Shown here piece after piece: positions 1 to 6,882 of a stretch of 20,764 nucleotides of DNA (positions within the stretch are counted from its first letter, which is position 1; every line of letters begins with the position of its first letter). Made by a program: the position numbers and the translations under genes. Location: positions 1-20,764 of the IMG/VR virus record IMGVR_UViG_3300030107_000222; one strand, 5' to 3'. The notes beneath the pieces were generated by a model, which made no database searches, was not told where the DNA came from, and was given only the letters and a program-made list of their open reading frames with translations. Source of the DNA: a virus.

Positions 1-1
1 C

Positions 2-547
2 ACAAGACTAGAAGAAAGAATGGCTTATGCTTTCTTATTAAACACAGCTATTCAGCGTCAAGCTGAACGTGTAACGGCTCAAGAAATTCGTTACATGGCA
101 AATGAATTAGAAACTGCAATGGGTGGTATATATTCTTTATTATCACAAGAATTACAATTACCTCTTGTTAAGTTACTAATGGTAAGAATGGGAAGTAAAA
201 ATGAAATTCCTAAATTACCAAAAGGTTCTGTTGAGCCAACTATTATTACAGGTGTTGAAGCACTTGGACGTGGTAATGACTTACAGAAACTTAGAGAGTT
301 CGTTGCAGAAATAGGTCAACTCGCTCAAATTAATCCTCAAATAGTTCAGTTGTTAAATCCTCAAGATTTACTTCAGAGATTAGCAACAGCACAAGGGATT
401 GATACTGAAGGCTTAATAAAGAGTCCTGAACAGTTACAAGCTGAACAGGAAGCTCAAATGCAACAACAACAAATGCAACAAATGGCTGACACGGCTCAAG
501 ACGTAGCACCAAAAGTTGCAGACAATATGACAAAACCGACAAGTTAA
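2..547 (+). CDS. Portal protein (head-tail connector), T7 gp8-like, C-terminal part
   Basis: Partial gene: the reading frame is open from base 2, so the true start lies before the window and about 181 C-terminal residues remain (T7 gp8 is about 536 aa). The visible start, TRLEERMAYAFLLNTAIQR, and the following AERVTAQEIRYMANELE strongly resemble the T7 connector C-terminal region, as do the SQELQLPLV and EPTIITGVEALGRG motifs. The protein forms the dodecameric ring at the capsid vertex through which DNA is packaged and ejected and to which gp11 binds. The last 45 residues are Gln- and Met-rich (MQQQQMQQM) and low in complexity, as is common for portal tails. The ATG at 20 is internal, not the start. 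The scaffold gene follows after 12 nt with its own Shine-Dalgarno site. Confidence 0.93.
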   Translation, partial: TRLEERMAYAFLLNTAIQRQAERVTAQEIRYMANELETAMGGIYSLLSQELQLPLVKLLMVRMGSKNEIPKLPKGSVEPTIITGVEALGRGNDLQKLREFVAEIGQLAQINPQIVQLLNPQDLLQRLATAQGIDTEGLIKSPEQLQAEQEAQMQQQQMQQMADTAQDVAPKVADNMTKPTS

Positions 548-559
548 GGAGTATAACAA

Positions 560-1351
560 ATGGTCGAATCAGTAGAGATAAAAAGTAAAGAGACTGGTGC
601 TGAAGCACCGAAGGAAGAAAATAAACCTGAAGAACAGTTTAAATTAAAATCAGAAGAGCGACCTGATTGGCTTCCTGAAAAATTTAAAAATGCCGAAGAC
701 ATGGCAAAAGCTTATGGTGAGTTAGAATCAAAGTTAGGTTCTCAAGACAAAACTTATGAAAATGAGACTAAACTTTCTAATAAAGAAGAACAGCCTACAG
801 ATAAAAAAGAAGGCGACTTATCCATAGACAAAAACGCTCAAGAAGCTGTTGATAAAGCTGGATTAAATCTAGAAACTTTACAACAAGAATATAGTAAGGA
901 CGGTCAGTTAGCTGACAAATCTTATGAAGCTTTAGAGAAAGCAGGTATTCCAAAAGATTACGTAGACGCTTTCATTAAAGGACAAGAAGCAATTGCTACA
1001 CAAACAGCAAACACTTTAAAACAAGAAGTGGGTGGCAATGAAAGTTATAAAGCTATGATGGATTGGGCTGTTGACAATTTAACAGAAACAGAAATTACAG
1101 CTTATAATAACACAGTTAACGGTAAAGACATTGAGGCTACTCGTTTAGCAATCTCAGGTCTTAATGCTCGTTTTCAAAACGCAACAGGTAGTGAACCAAA
1201 TTTACAATCTGCTAACAAATCAAACGCAGCAAATGCACCAGGTTATAGGTCATGGGCTGAAGTTACTCAGGCAATGTCTGACGAAAGATATTCGAAAGAT
1301 GACGCTTATCGTTTAGATGTTCAGAATAAAATAAAGAATAGTAGGTTATAA
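560..1351 (+). CDS. Capsid assembly scaffolding protein, T7 gp9-like
   Basis: 263 residues, strongly charged, rich in Glu and Lys, as expected of an internal scaffold that guides procapsid assembly and leaves before DNA fills the head. The N-terminal part is acidic and probably disordered. Around residues 35-55 is a PDWLPEKFKNAEDMAKAYGE segment of the kind found in podovirus scaffolds. The middle (YSKDGQLADKSYEALEKAGI, then YVDAFIKGQEA) and the end (AMSDERY, YR, V-KI, S-L; residues 238-263) match the T7 gp9 pattern. The ATG at 560 has an AAGGAG site at 546-551. It lies between portal and capsid genes, as in T7. The stop is one base before the next ATG. Confidence 0.92.
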   Translation: MVESVEIKSKETGAEAPKEENKPEEQFKLKSEERPDWLPEKFKNAEDMAKAYGELESKLGSQDKTYENETKLSNKEEQPTDKKEGDLSIDKNAQEAVDKAGLNLETLQQEYSKDGQLADKSYEALEKAGIPKDYVDAFIKGQEAIATQTANTLKQEVGGNESYKAMMDWAVDNLTETEITAYNNTVNGKDIEATRLAISGLNARFQNATGSEPNLQSANKSNAANAPGYRSWAEVTQAMSDERYSKDDAYRLDVQNKIKNSRL

Positions 1352-1352
1352 T

Positions 1353-1574
1353 ATGTGGTTACTAGCTTTAAGAAAATTATATGAAGCTGAAGTTGCAGAA
1401 GCAACAGCTATCATAGATACATTTTTACAAAAATCAGTAGGTGTTGCTGACCATGATAGTTTTATGAAAACTTTAAAAGAGAACTTTGATAAAATGATTC
1501 ATGCAAAGTCAGCAATTGCTGAACTAGATAAACTTGGTGAGCAATCACTAAAAGAAAAGAAAGATAAAAAATAG
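1353..1574 (+). CDS. Small helical protein of unknown function between scaffold and capsid
   Basis: 73 residues, not recognised. T7 has no gene at this place. The sequence is predicted to be almost entirely helical, with an amphipathic N-terminal half (LRKLYEAEVAEATAIIDTFL) and a Lys-rich tail (KEKKDKK). There is no signal peptide or membrane segment. The ATG lies one base after the scaffold stop with no clear Shine-Dalgarno site, so translation is probably coupled to the scaffold gene. Its position suggests a small assembly factor or minor head protein, but that is inference from context only. The ORF is in good register with the flanking genes and has no competing ORF, so I regard it as a real gene. 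Confidence 0.7.
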   Translation: MWLLALRKLYEAEVAEATAIIDTFLQKSVGVADHDSFMKTLKENFDKMIHAKSAIAELDKLGEQSLKEKKDKK

Positions 1575-1600
1575 TTGTGTTACCTTTATAGGTAGCAACT
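1573..1600 (+). promoter_or_regulatory. RNA hairpin upstream of capsid gene
   Basis: AGTTG (1573-1577) pairs with CAACT (1596-1600), and inside it TACC (1581-1584) pairs with GGTA (1591-1594) around the loop TTTATA. The two stems are separated by a small asymmetric internal loop (TGT opposite G). There is no T-run after it, so it does not look like an intrinsic terminator. It could be an RNA processing site or a transcript-stabilising stem between the early assembly genes and the highly expressed capsid gene. Its 3' arm runs into the GCAACTCGCT motif that recurs after the capsid gene. Confidence 0.5.
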
Positions 1601-1616
1601 CGCTGACACAATAAAT
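1595..1616 (+). promoter_or_regulatory. Candidate phage-RNA-polymerase promoter upstream of capsid gene
   Basis: GCAACTCGCT (1595-1604) is followed by GACACAATAAAT. The stretch TGACACAATAAA resembles the core of the SP6 promoter (TGACACTATAGAA) and, more loosely, of the T7 promoter (CACTATAG). It lies about 100 nt upstream of the capsid start, where T7 carries its strong phi10 promoter. The phage RNA polymerase gene is outside the window, so its specificity is unknown. This is a weak call from sequence resemblance and position. Confidence 0.25.
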
Positions 1617-1627
1617 TAGCAATTAAC

Positions 1628-1650
1628 TTGACCGTACTGAGGTACGACAA
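1628..1650 (+). promoter_or_regulatory. Second hairpin in capsid leader
   Basis: CGTAC (1633-1637) and GTACG (1642-1646) form a perfect 5-bp stem around the loop TGAG, and TTG/CAA (1628-1630 and 1648-1650) can extend it across a small internal loop. It lies about 70 nt before the capsid start, in non-coding sequence. It could act as a processing or stability element on the capsid mRNA. No T-run follows. Confidence 0.4.
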
Positions 1651-1653
1651 TCA

Positions 1654-1686
1654 TTGTGAAAGACTAAAGTTTTGTGAAAGCTTTCA
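1654..1686 (+). repeat. TTGTGAAAG direct repeat and 12-bp palindrome in capsid leader
   Basis: TTGTGAAAG occurs at 1654-1662 and again at 1672-1680, 18 nt apart. The second copy merges into TGAAAGCTTTCA (1675-1686), a perfect 12-bp palindrome. The arrangement could bind a protein or shape the capsid mRNA leader. The capsid Shine-Dalgarno site AAAGGAG follows at 1707-1713. Confidence 0.45.
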
Positions 1687-1719
1687 ATCAACAACAAGGC
1701 TATAACAAAGGAGAACATT

Positions 1720-2700
1720 ATGGCAAACGCAGCTCCTGCCAGTATAGGCAGAGTGAATGCGTCCGGTTCTGAAGACGCCCTGTTTCTGAAAGTTTTTGCT
1801 GGAGAAGTTATTACTTCTTTCAACAGAGCTTCAGTTACAGAGGGTTCAGAAATGGTTCGTTCTATAGCTTCAGGAAAATCAGCAACATTTCCAGTAATGG
1901 GAAGAATTGACGCTGAGTATCATACTCCTGGTGCTGAGATAAACGGACAGGACGTTAATCACAACGAAAAGGTTATTACAATTAATGACCTTTTAATATC
2001 ACACGCTTTTCTTTCAAATTTGGAAGAAGCAAAAAACCATTGGGACGTAAGAAGTGCTTACTCTACAGAAATAGGAAGAGCATTAGCTTTTACTAAAGAT
2101 AGACACGTATTACAAACTATTGGTTTAGCGTCACAAGCAAACGCTAACGTATCAGATTCAGGTTATCCTGGTGGTACGACTATAACAAATACTGACATAG
2201 CAAATGCTACTGCTGCTACTTCAGCTAATGGATTCATTACTGCATTATTTGACGCTGCTAAAGCGTTAGATAATAACTACGTTCCAAGTGAAGGTAGAGT
2301 ATGTTTCTTAGACCCTGAAATGTATTACAAATTAGCAAATGCTACAAATGCAATCAACGTTGACTTTAGTGGTAAAGGTTCGATTGCAGAAGGTAAAGTA
2401 CAAAAGATTGCAGGTATCACATTGAAACCTTGCCCTCATTTTGTAAAATCTGACGTAGGAACATCTTCAGTTTACGCAGGTTCAGCTACTCAAGGTGGTT
2501 CAACACCTCAGTCTGTGAACTTGACAAACTACGAAGGTTTAGTATGTCACCCTTCAGCAGTTGGTACAGTTAAGTTAATGGACTTAGCTACTGAAATGGA
2601 ATACGATATTAGAAGACAAGGCACGTTAATGGTTGCTAAATATGCTATGGGACATGGTGTATTAAGACCGGAAGCGGCTGTTGGAATCAAAGAAGCGTAA
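1720..2700 (+). CDS. Major capsid protein, T7 gp10-like
   Basis: 326 residues (T7 gp10A is 345), HK97-fold shell protein of the icosahedral head. Clear family motifs are ALFLKVFAGEVITSF (residues 20-34), MVRSIASGKSATFPVMGR (45-62), EKVITIND (83-90) and NHWDVRSAY (106-114), each close to T7 gp10. Further on, YVPSEGRVCFLDPEMYY matches the T7 YVPAADRVFYCDP region. The ATG has a strong AAAGGAG site at 1707-1713 and a structured 145-nt leader, consistent with high expression. I see no gp10B-like frameshifted extension: the frames after the stop close quickly and lead into a hairpin. The gene following it is an sHSP rather than gp11, so the order departs from T7 here. Confidence 0.95.
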   Translation: MANAAPASIGRVNASGSEDALFLKVFAGEVITSFNRASVTEGSEMVRSIASGKSATFPVMGRIDAEYHTPGAEINGQDVNHNEKVITINDLLISHAFLSNLEEAKNHWDVRSAYSTEIGRALAFTKDRHVLQTIGLASQANANVSDSGYPGGTTITNTDIANATAATSANGFITALFDAAKALDNNYVPSEGRVCFLDPEMYYKLANATNAINVDFSGKGSIAEGKVQKIAGITLKPCPHFVKSDVGTSSVYAGSATQGGSTPQSVNLTNYEGLVCHPSAVGTVKLMDLATEMEYDIRRQGTLMVAKYAMGHGVLRPEAAVGIKEA

Positions 2701-2724
2701 TCAACGGTAGTGTAACAACACAAT

Positions 2725-2750
2725 GATTGAGGGGAGAAATCCCCTCAGTC
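2725..2750 (+). terminator. Strong GNRA-capped hairpin after capsid gene (possible terminator or 3'-end stem)
   Basis: GATTGAGGGGA (2725-2735) pairs with TCCCCTCAGTC (2740-2750) over 11 bp, with one G-U pair, closed by a GAAA tetraloop. It starts 24 nt after the capsid stop, where T7 has its late terminator Tphi. Unlike a classical intrinsic terminator it is not followed by a T-run; GCAAACTCGCTTATAG follows instead. It may terminate the phage polymerase only partly, act as a processing site, or stabilise the 3' end of the capsid mRNA. Confidence 0.5.
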
Positions 2751-2766
2751 GCAAACTCGCTTATAG
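2751..2766 (+). promoter_or_regulatory. Candidate T7-class promoter upstream of sHSP gene
   Basis: GCAAACTCGCTTATAG includes ACTCGCTTATAG (2755-2766), which differs from the T7 promoter core ACTCACTATAG by one substitution and one extra T. It is followed by AAAGG, a purine-rich start like that of T7-class promoters. It sits directly after the strong hairpin and 13 nt before the sHSP start. Transcription from about 2766 would give a very short leader with AAAGGAG at 2767-2773. The motif GCAA(A)CTCGCT is shared with 1595-1604. Resemblance is visible; function is inferred. Confidence 0.35.
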
Positions 2767-2778
2767 AAAGGAGAAAAT

Positions 2779-3174
2779 ATGACGTTAGACTTAACGCCAT
2801 TCAGACATTTTACAGTAGGATTTGATTCTCTGTTTGATGAACTGGAAAATTACAAGCCAATAAACTATCCACCATATAATATATCTAAGATTAAAGATGG
2901 TGAATACAAAGTGGAAATGGCAGTTGCAGGTTTTACTAAACAAGACATAACGGTAACTGTTAAAGAAAATATCTTAGCCGTAAAAGGTAAGAAGGAAAAA
3001 TCTGAATCAGACTTCCTTTACAAAGGTATTGGCGAAAGGTCTTTCTCTCAGAATTTTAGATTAGCTGAATTTATGTATATAGATAAGGCTGAACTAAAAG
3101 ACGGTATCTTGAGGATTACTCTTAAACAAGAGCTTCCTGAAGAGAAAAAAGAGAAGACTATTAAAATCACTTAA
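2779..3174 (+). CDS. Small heat shock protein, Hsp20 / IbpA class
   Basis: 131 residues, ATP-independent holdase chaperone of the alpha-crystallin family. The N-terminus F-VGFDSLFDELENYK and then YPPYNI (residues 30-35) follow the E. coli IbpA/IbpB pattern. The alpha-crystallin domain spans about 33-120, with AVAGF (48-52), ILAVKGKKE (65-73), YKGIGERSFSQNF (81-93) and the DGIL signature (108-111). The C-terminal IKI (128-130) is the I-x-I/V motif used for oligomer assembly. All parts of a functional sHSP are present, with no decay. It has its own Shine-Dalgarno site (AAAGGAG, 2767-2773) and is bracketed by the hairpin at 2725-2750 and the terminator at 3191-3213, so it looks like a separately controlled insert between gp10 and gp11. 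Probable role: keeping abundant virion proteins or stressed host proteins soluble late in infection. It was probably acquired from a bacterium. Confidence 0.93.
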   Translation: MTLDLTPFRHFTVGFDSLFDELENYKPINYPPYNISKIKDGEYKVEMAVAGFTKQDITVTVKENILAVKGKKEKSESDFLYKGIGERSFSQNFRLAEFMYIDKAELKDGILRITLKQELPEEKKEKTIKIT

Positions 3175-3190
3175 ATTGGAAATTTAGGCT

Positions 3191-3213
3191 AGAAGGGGCT
3201 TTTTGCCCCTTTT
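3191..3213 (+). terminator. Intrinsic-type terminator after sHSP gene
   Basis: AGAAGGGGC (3191-3199) pairs with GCCCCTTTT (3205-3213) over 9 bp around a five-T loop, with one G-T pair. The T-stretch forms the 3' arm end, followed by GGCG and an A-run. It starts 16 nt past the sHSP stop. This is the most terminator-like structure in the window and separates the capsid/sHSP block from the tail genes. Confidence 0.6.
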
Positions 3214-3236
3214 GGCGAAAAAAAATCTTCCATAGA

Positions 3237-3281
3237 GACACGTAGAAAGCAATTAAAGGGGACACGTGACCCTAAGTACCC
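3237..3281 (+). promoter_or_regulatory. GACACGT direct repeat and imperfect palindrome upstream of tail genes
   Basis: GACACGT occurs at 3237-3243 and again at 3261-3267, 24 nt apart. The second copy lies in GGGACACGTGACCC (3259-3272), an inverted repeat around CACGTG broken only by an A-A mismatch in each arm. TAAGTACCC follows at 3273-3281 and recurs once, at 14132-14140, ahead of the fibre gene. With a terminator just upstream, a promoter for the tail and ejection genes is expected here. AAAGGGGACAC faintly recalls the SP6 element AGGTGACAC. The tail gene Shine-Dalgarno site AAGGAG is at 3291-3296. The element type is not certain. Confidence 0.35.
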
Positions 3282-3301
3282 CCTAAATTTAAGGAGTAAA
3301 C

Positions 3302-3913
3302 ATGGCAACACAAATAACTGCAACTACAGAATTACAGGCAGTAAACACTATGTTAAGTTTTATTGGTGAAGCACCTGTATCAAGTATAACAGGAAACATT
3401 GGAACAGATGTAGCTGTCGCTAAACAGATTTTAGATGAGACTTCTTTAAGTGTACAAAACCAAGGGTGGTTCTTTAACAGAGATTTAGAAGTTACTTTAA
3501 CTAGAGATACAAATAATAAAGTACCTCTTGAAACTAACTGTGTAGCTTTAGAACCTTCAGCACCTTATCAATATCAATATTCTTACACAATAAGAAATGG
3601 ATTTTTATACGACTTAAAAAATCATACAGATGTTTTTACAACTGCACCTGTTCAAGTTGATAAAACTATGATTCAACAGTTTGAACACATTCCTGAATAT
3701 GCAAGAAGATACATAACTGTTAAGGCAGCAAGAAGATTTGCAGCTAGATATATCGGTGCAGATTCTTTAGTTAAATTAGCAACGCTTGATGAACAAGAAG
3801 CTCACGTTCAATTCGAACAAGCAGACTCTAGAGCAATGGACGCAAATATACTTAAAGATGAGTATAATATGAATTACATTGTTAATAGAGGATATAAACG
3901 TTCAAGTAGGTAA
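3302..3913 (+). CDS. Tail tubular protein A (adaptor), T7 gp11-like
   Basis: 203 residues (T7 gp11 is 196). The N-terminal segment TELQAVNTMLSFIGEAPV (residues 9-26) is the family hallmark, followed by LSVQNQGWFFN, equivalent to the T7 region in which each subunit joins the ring. The protein forms the dodecameric ring below the portal that bridges connector and nozzle and carries fibre attachment sites. The start has AAGGAG at 3291-3296. The stop is two bases before the gp12 ATG, so the two tail genes are translationally linked. Confidence 0.93.
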   Translation: MATQITATTELQAVNTMLSFIGEAPVSSITGNIGTDVAVAKQILDETSLSVQNQGWFFNRDLEVTLTRDTNNKVPLETNCVALEPSAPYQYQYSYTIRNGFLYDLKNHTDVFTTAPVQVDKTMIQQFEHIPEYARRYITVKAARRFAARYIGADSLVKLATLDEQEAHVQFEQADSRAMDANILKDEYNMNYIVNRGYKRSSR

Positions 3914-3915
3914 AT

Positions 3916-6414
3916 ATGTCTGTAGTATCGCAATCAATTCCAAATCTGATTAACGGTATCAGTCAACAAAATCCTGTACAAAGAAATGTAGGACAAGCTG
4001 AGAACCAAGTTAATTTCCAATCAAACATAATTGACGGTCTATCTAAAAGACCACCAACAGAATTTGTAAAAAATTTATTAGCTTCAACTGTTTTTCCAAA
4101 CAACTCTGCAATTCATTGGATTAACCGTGATAGTAATAATCAATATGTAGCTATATTTACAAACGGTGCTGTTAAAGTATATGACTTAGCAGGTACGGAA
4201 AAAACTGTAACTATGGGTACAGGGGCTTCAACATATTTAACAACAACAAACCCTTTAGAAAATTTAAAATTTGTAAACATTGCTGACTATACATTTGTCG
4301 CCAACAAAGCAATTACTGTAGCTGAAGATTCAACAACAACAGCAGCTAAAGTACAAGAGACTTTAGTTTATGTTAAAAGTTCACAATATGGTAGACAATA
4401 TAGTGTTAAATTAAATCATTCAACTTGGGCTTATCCAATAGAAGTTTTATTTCAAATGCCTACAGGTAATGACGCTTCAACAGACGGTAAGTTTAGAGAT
4501 ACTGAAAAGATTGCTAACATATTAATTAATGGTACAGGCTCATCACATTGGAGTGGTTCGGCTGATGGAATTGGATTTAAAACTATAAGAACTGATACAG
4601 GGGCTACATTAAGTACGTCTCAAGGATTAGGAAATTATAGTGGAATTACAGGGACATTTACTACTACACAATATGGAAATAGTATTTACATGACTTGCAG
4701 TAGTGGAACATTTACAGTTGAGACTACTGACGGTTTCGGTAACCAAGCTATGTATGCAATAAAAGACGCTATCAATGATTTTGCAGATTTACCTTTCTAT
4801 GGTAAAACTGATATGATTGTAAAAATTACAGGTGATGAAGGTGATACACTTTCAGATTACTATGTAAAATTTGTAGGTAATGGTGTATGGAGTGAAACAG
4901 TTGCACCTGGAGTTAAAGTTGGATTAGATGATACAACAATGCCTTTCGCATTAATTAATAATAATGACGGAACATTTAGTATGTCTAAACAAACTTGGAC
5001 AGACAGAGTTGCAGGTGACGCTGACACAAACCCTGCCCCAAGTTTTGTGGGAAATAAAGTTAATAACTTAACATTCTTTCAAAACAGATTAGGAATTATT
5101 TCAAATCAAAATTTAATATTATCTGAAAATGCGTCTTATTATAATTTTTACGCAACAACAGGAACAGATGTTTTAGATACTGACCCTATTGATATTGCTG
5201 CGGCAGGAACAACAGTTAACAAACTTTATAACTCTATAGACTTTAATGAACAATTATTGTTATTCTCAGAAGAGTCTCAATATATTCTAGAGTCTTCAGG
5301 AGATAGTGTAACACCAACAACGGCTGTGTTGACTAAAACAAGTCAATTCAACCACGCTACAAAAGTTGCACCAAAATCAGCAGGTAAGTTTGTTTACTTT
5401 GCTCAAAATAGAAATGATAAAACTGCAATTACAGAATACTTTGCAGATGATGATACTTTAACTAATGATGGAATAGATGTGACTATTGGAGTACAGACAT
5501 TAATTCCAAGTAATGCTTATAAACTTGTATCTAATAATGTAGAAGATACTTTAGTTGTATTAACTCACGATACTTTAGACGCAGTTAACAATACTGCATA
5601 TACACCAAGTAGTGATATAACAGCAACTAACGCAAACACTTTGAGTGTTTATAAGTATTTCTTTGACGCTGATAAAAAAGTACAATCTTCCTGGTCAACT
5701 TGGACTTTAAAGAATTGTCAAATATTATCGGCTGAAGCTTATGAAAGTAATTTATATTTAGTAGTTAATGAAAAAAGAAATACTAAATTATTAAAAATAG
5801 ATTTAAGAAATCCTGACTTTGGTTCTTTAACTCATAATATACACATGGATTTTAGAACAGCGACTTTGACAGGGACTTATGATAGTGCAACAGACTTGAC
5901 TACGTTTACTATTCCGTACACGTTAAATCAAACATTAAAAGCTGTTGACGCTACTAATGGGGCTAATGTTACAATTGACGCTTCAAGTTCAGGAACAACA
6001 CAAAAAATAAAAGGTAATCATACGTCTTGTGTTTTCGGTGCAGTCTTTGATTCTGAATATCAATTTTCTACACCATATATAAGAGAGAATACACAGACAG
6101 GACAAGTATCTTTAACTTCAGGACGTTATCAAATTAGACAGTATCAATTAAATTTTAATGATAGTGGATATTTTAAAGCTACAGTTACACCTGAAGGAAG
6201 AAGTGCAACTAACTATGAGTTTACAGGAACAATCATTAATAGTTCTACAGCAATAATTGGACAACCAAATATTGAAAGTGGAACATTTAATATACCGATA
6301 CAAGCTAGAAATACAGATTTCACTTGTGCGATAACTTCTGATTCTCATTTACCTTGTCACTTTGTTTCGGCAGAGATAGAAGGATTTTACTTTAGACGTT
6401 CAAGAAGAATGTAA
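3916..6414 (+). CDS. Tail tubular protein B (nozzle), T7 gp12-like
   Basis: 832 residues (T7 gp12 is 794). The N-terminus SQSIPNLINGISQQNP and GLSKRPP (residues 41-47) match the T7 form, in which ISQQ and LQKRPP are conserved. The rest is a mainly beta protein with many Thr, Asn and Ser, fitting the beta-propeller nozzle. The C-terminus FYFRRSRRM resembles the basic ends of this family. Six copies form the tail tip through which DNA leaves. Its TAA overlaps the next ATG by one base (TAATG at 6412-6416), indicating coupled translation. Confidence 0.93.
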   Translation: MSVVSQSIPNLINGISQQNPVQRNVGQAENQVNFQSNIIDGLSKRPPTEFVKNLLASTVFPNNSAIHWINRDSNNQYVAIFTNGAVKVYDLAGTEKTVTMGTGASTYLTTTNPLENLKFVNIADYTFVANKAITVAEDSTTTAAKVQETLVYVKSSQYGRQYSVKLNHSTWAYPIEVLFQMPTGNDASTDGKFRDTEKIANILINGTGSSHWSGSADGIGFKTIRTDTGATLSTSQGLGNYSGITGTFTTTQYGNSIYMTCSSGTFTVETTDGFGNQAMYAIKDAINDFADLPFYGKTDMIVKITGDEGDTLSDYYVKFVGNGVWSETVAPGVKVGLDDTTMPFALINNNDGTFSMSKQTWTDRVAGDADTNPAPSFVGNKVNNLTFFQNRLGIISNQNLILSENASYYNFYATTGTDVLDTDPIDIAAAGTTVNKLYNSIDFNEQLLLFSEESQYILESSGDSVTPTTAVLTKTSQFNHATKVAPKSAGKFVYFAQNRNDKTAITEYFADDDTLTNDGIDVTIGVQTLIPSNAYKLVSNNVEDTLVVLTHDTLDAVNNTAYTPSSDITATNANTLSVYKYFFDADKKVQSSWSTWTLKNCQILSAEAYESNLYLVVNEKRNTKLLKIDLRNPDFGSLTHNIHMDFRTATLTGTYDSATDLTTFTIPYTLNQTLKAVDATNGANVTIDASSSGTTQKIKGNHTSCVFGAVFDSEYQFSTPYIRENTQTGQVSLTSGRYQIRQYQLNFNDSGYFKATVTPEGRSATNYEFTGTIINSSTAIIGQPNIESGTFNIPIQARNTDFTCAITSDSHLPCHFVSAEIEGFYFRRSRRM

Positions 6415-6881
6415 TGCAAAAATATGTAAGACAAGCAACACCTGAAGACGCTCATAAATTAGCACCTAAAATGCGTAATGCTGATAGGGAAGAAATTAAA
6501 GCGTCTCATAATTCAACACCATTAAATGCGTTGTTGTTTCCATTTACACAATTGAAACATAAAACATTTACAATAATTGGTACTGAAGAAGAAGATGTTA
6601 TTGGAATGTTTGGAGTTGTTCCATGTGAAACAAAAGATTATGGTATAGCTTGGTTATTATCAAGTGATGAATTACTAAATCATACAAGACAGTTCTTACG
6701 TGAATGTCCTAAATGGGTAAATGAAATGTCTAAAGATTATAAATATTTATATAATTATGTAGACGAAAGAAATATTGTAGCAATTAAATGGTTACAATTT
6801 TTAGGGTTTAAAGATATTGAAACTTTACCTTATGGTTATGAAAAGAAAAATTTTAAATTAATGTTAAAGGAGATAAATTAA
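6414..6881 (+). CDS. Internal virion protein A-like (T7 gp13-like) with GNAT fold
   Basis: 155 residues (T7 gp13 is 138). The start VRQATPEDAHKL and the later NIVAIKWLQFLGF (residues 120-132) have the look of a GNAT acetyltransferase fold. The central WLLSSDELLNHTRQFLREC and YKYLYNYVDERN closely follow the arrangement in T7 gp13 (WFVTSDQVWRLS, then LWNYVWVGN). A classical acetyl-CoA-binding R/Q-x-x-G-x-G/A loop is not evident, so the protein may have kept only the fold. T7 gp13 is needed for proper core assembly. Position between gp12 and gp14 agrees. Overlaps gp12 by one base. Confidence 0.82.
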   Translation: MQKYVRQATPEDAHKLAPKMRNADREEIKASHNSTPLNALLFPFTQLKHKTFTIIGTEEEDVIGMFGVVPCETKDYGIAWLLSSDELLNHTRQFLRECPKWVNEMSKDYKYLYNYVDERNIVAIKWLQFLGFKDIETLPYGYEKKNFKLMLKEIN

Positions 6882-6882
6882 T

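Noticed and set aside
317-325. Third CAACTCGCT copy, inside the portal gene
   Set aside because: It encodes Gln-Leu-Ala in a conserved part of the portal, has no adjacent hairpin and lies mid-gene; probably chance.
1628-1660. Bacterial sigma-70 promoter starting with TTGACC at 1628
   Set aside because: There is no TATAAT-like -10 element at 16-18 nt distance, and the TTGAC lies in a hairpin arm.
2660-2730. Possible T7 gp10B-type frameshift at the end of the capsid gene
   Set aside because: No slippery run near the stop and no extended open frame beyond it; the downstream gap holds a hairpin.
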